DNA of 64,000 nucleotides from Torreya grandis (Eukaryota; Streptophyta; Pinopsida; Cupressales; Taxaceae). Every line of letters starts with the position of its first letter. Position 1 is the stretch's first letter. Positions 63,256 through 64,000 of this stretch are shown here, one piece after another. The notes under the pieces are model-generated. The model saw only the letters and a list, made by a program, of their open reading frames with translations, searched no databases and had not been told where the DNA came from. The stretch is from positions 308,501 to 372,500 of the forward strand of contig JARHVA010003527.1 in assembly GCA_037957365.1 (NCBI GenBank). The letters are read 5' to 3'. Both the position numbers and the translations under genes were made by a program.

Positions 63256-64000
63256 GTGGATAATGATTTATAAGTTGAAGACTGACAAGGGGTCTCATTG
63301 TCTGCTCATGTTGAGAATAAAGAGACCAAGTTCAAGAAGAAGGCCAAGGTGTTGGTTGAAGCTAGTTATGAGGAGTGTATGGATCCATGTGAACATATTA
63401 CTATTTTTGAGCAAGTATCATTCAAATAACATAAAATTTTCATTACATATTTATGAGGTTCCAAGCTTCAAGGAAGATTATACATATGAAATGGTATGTC
63501 ATGAATCTATGTTGTCTCCATGTATTATCAATCCAATCATATAAAATAAGTATAATGTTGTATTATATGAGTATGTTGATTCTCTTAAGCCTAGGAAGAA
63601 GAATAAGAAATATAAGCATCATATGACCAAGGAAGAGAAGGAATATGAGGAATTATGAGAAACTCCTAGTTTCACATTGTTTTAGGACATTGTGAAGTAG
63701 GGTGTCTCTGCCTATGCTTCTTAGGGGACATATTTCTTATGAATAAGAAATTTTTTGTGCTGAAGACCATAATTAAAATTTGAATAAAGACTTTTGTTGA
63801 TCTGAGAAGGTCTTTAGTTAAGGGATAACAACAAGTTCATGAGCTTGCTCCAGCGGTTTGTGAAGGAGCTTATGTGTAGGGTCAAAATGGGTGTTTTTAG
63901 ATGGAATAATGAGATTGATGACATGACAAGAAACATTTGATGCTCAAAATGATATATACACTTATTTTTGATATTCATAGGTTTTTTTATGGTTTTAAGG
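63256..64000 (+). other. Unidentified coding-like region after the E gag
   Basis: Where copia protease (DSGC..HM) and integrase should begin, the sequence reads instead 'NKETKFKKKAKVLVEASYEE' and 'CMDPCEHITIFEQVSF' (63314-63420). Then come 'YEYVDSLKPRKKNKKYKHHM' and 'TKEEKEYEEL' (63565-63655), with few stops. I recognise no domain. The B element has a short counterpart of 'LKPRKK' ('IKPKRI') before its polypurine tracts. It may be an accessory frame or spacer of this element group. Confidence 0.35.

Larger units (their letters stand above)
57058..64000 (+). mobile_element. Sirevirus-like copia element E (runs off right edge)
   Basis: 5' LTR of 2.8 kb, initiator-Met primer-binding site, then gag in two parts split by a solo LTR. 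Same gag family as B, opposite strand. No protease motif (DSG..HM) was found after gag up to the window end. Confidence 0.85.

Overview
The window looks like intergenic, retrotransposon-derived DNA from a plant with a large genome. The sequence is very AT-rich and CpG looks scarce. Every coding trace I can recognise belongs to plant-type LTR retrotransposons: Ty1/copia of Sirevirus type, and Ty3/gypsy of Tat/Ogre type plus one chromovirus-like element. I see no host gene, rRNA, tRNA, CRISPR array or bacterial signal. The species cannot be named; a gymnosperm or another giant-genome seed plant would fit.

The layout is nested, and several insertions can be resolved to the base by target-site duplications (TSDs). 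1-3753 is the 3' part and LTR of a Tat-like element (A'). 4.1-7.7 kb is a repeat-rich block, perhaps a dead DNA transposon, with a 262-bp tandem array. 7.9-11.2 kb holds an LTR fragment and a minus-strand gag relic. 11.27-24.58 kb is a gypsy element (Y) whose left LTR is split by a complete Tat-like element (Z, 12394-20031, TSD GATTT). 24.6-30.7 kb carries minus-strand Tat-like gag and protease relics (H). 31-49 kb is a plus-strand Tat-like element (C) whose gag is split by a complete minus-strand Sirevirus-like element (B, 34675-43951, TSD CATAT). 49.2-51.7 kb is the start of another Tat-like element (D). It is broken by a minus-strand Tat-like element (F), which is broken by a plus-strand Sirevirus-like element (E). 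E's gag is in turn split by a 1175-bp solo LTR (60830-62004, TSD GGAAG).

No element whose interior is visible shows a recognisable reverse transcriptase, RNase H or integrase. They carry gag alone or gag plus protease, followed directly by long noncoding 3' regions. They were therefore either non-autonomous, relying on pol supplied in trans, or have lost pol. Nearly all coding relics are full of stops and lost zinc-finger cysteines of the kind C-to-T decay produces. The exception is a 162-codon open frame (14251-14739) between the LTR and gag of Z, where Ogre/Tat elements carry their extra ORF1. It contains in-frame repeats. The other notable features are an LTR core block shared by all Tat-like LTRs here, a perfect palindrome kept by compensatory change in the Sirevirus-like LTRs, and large TA and TG arrays present in only one LTR of element B.
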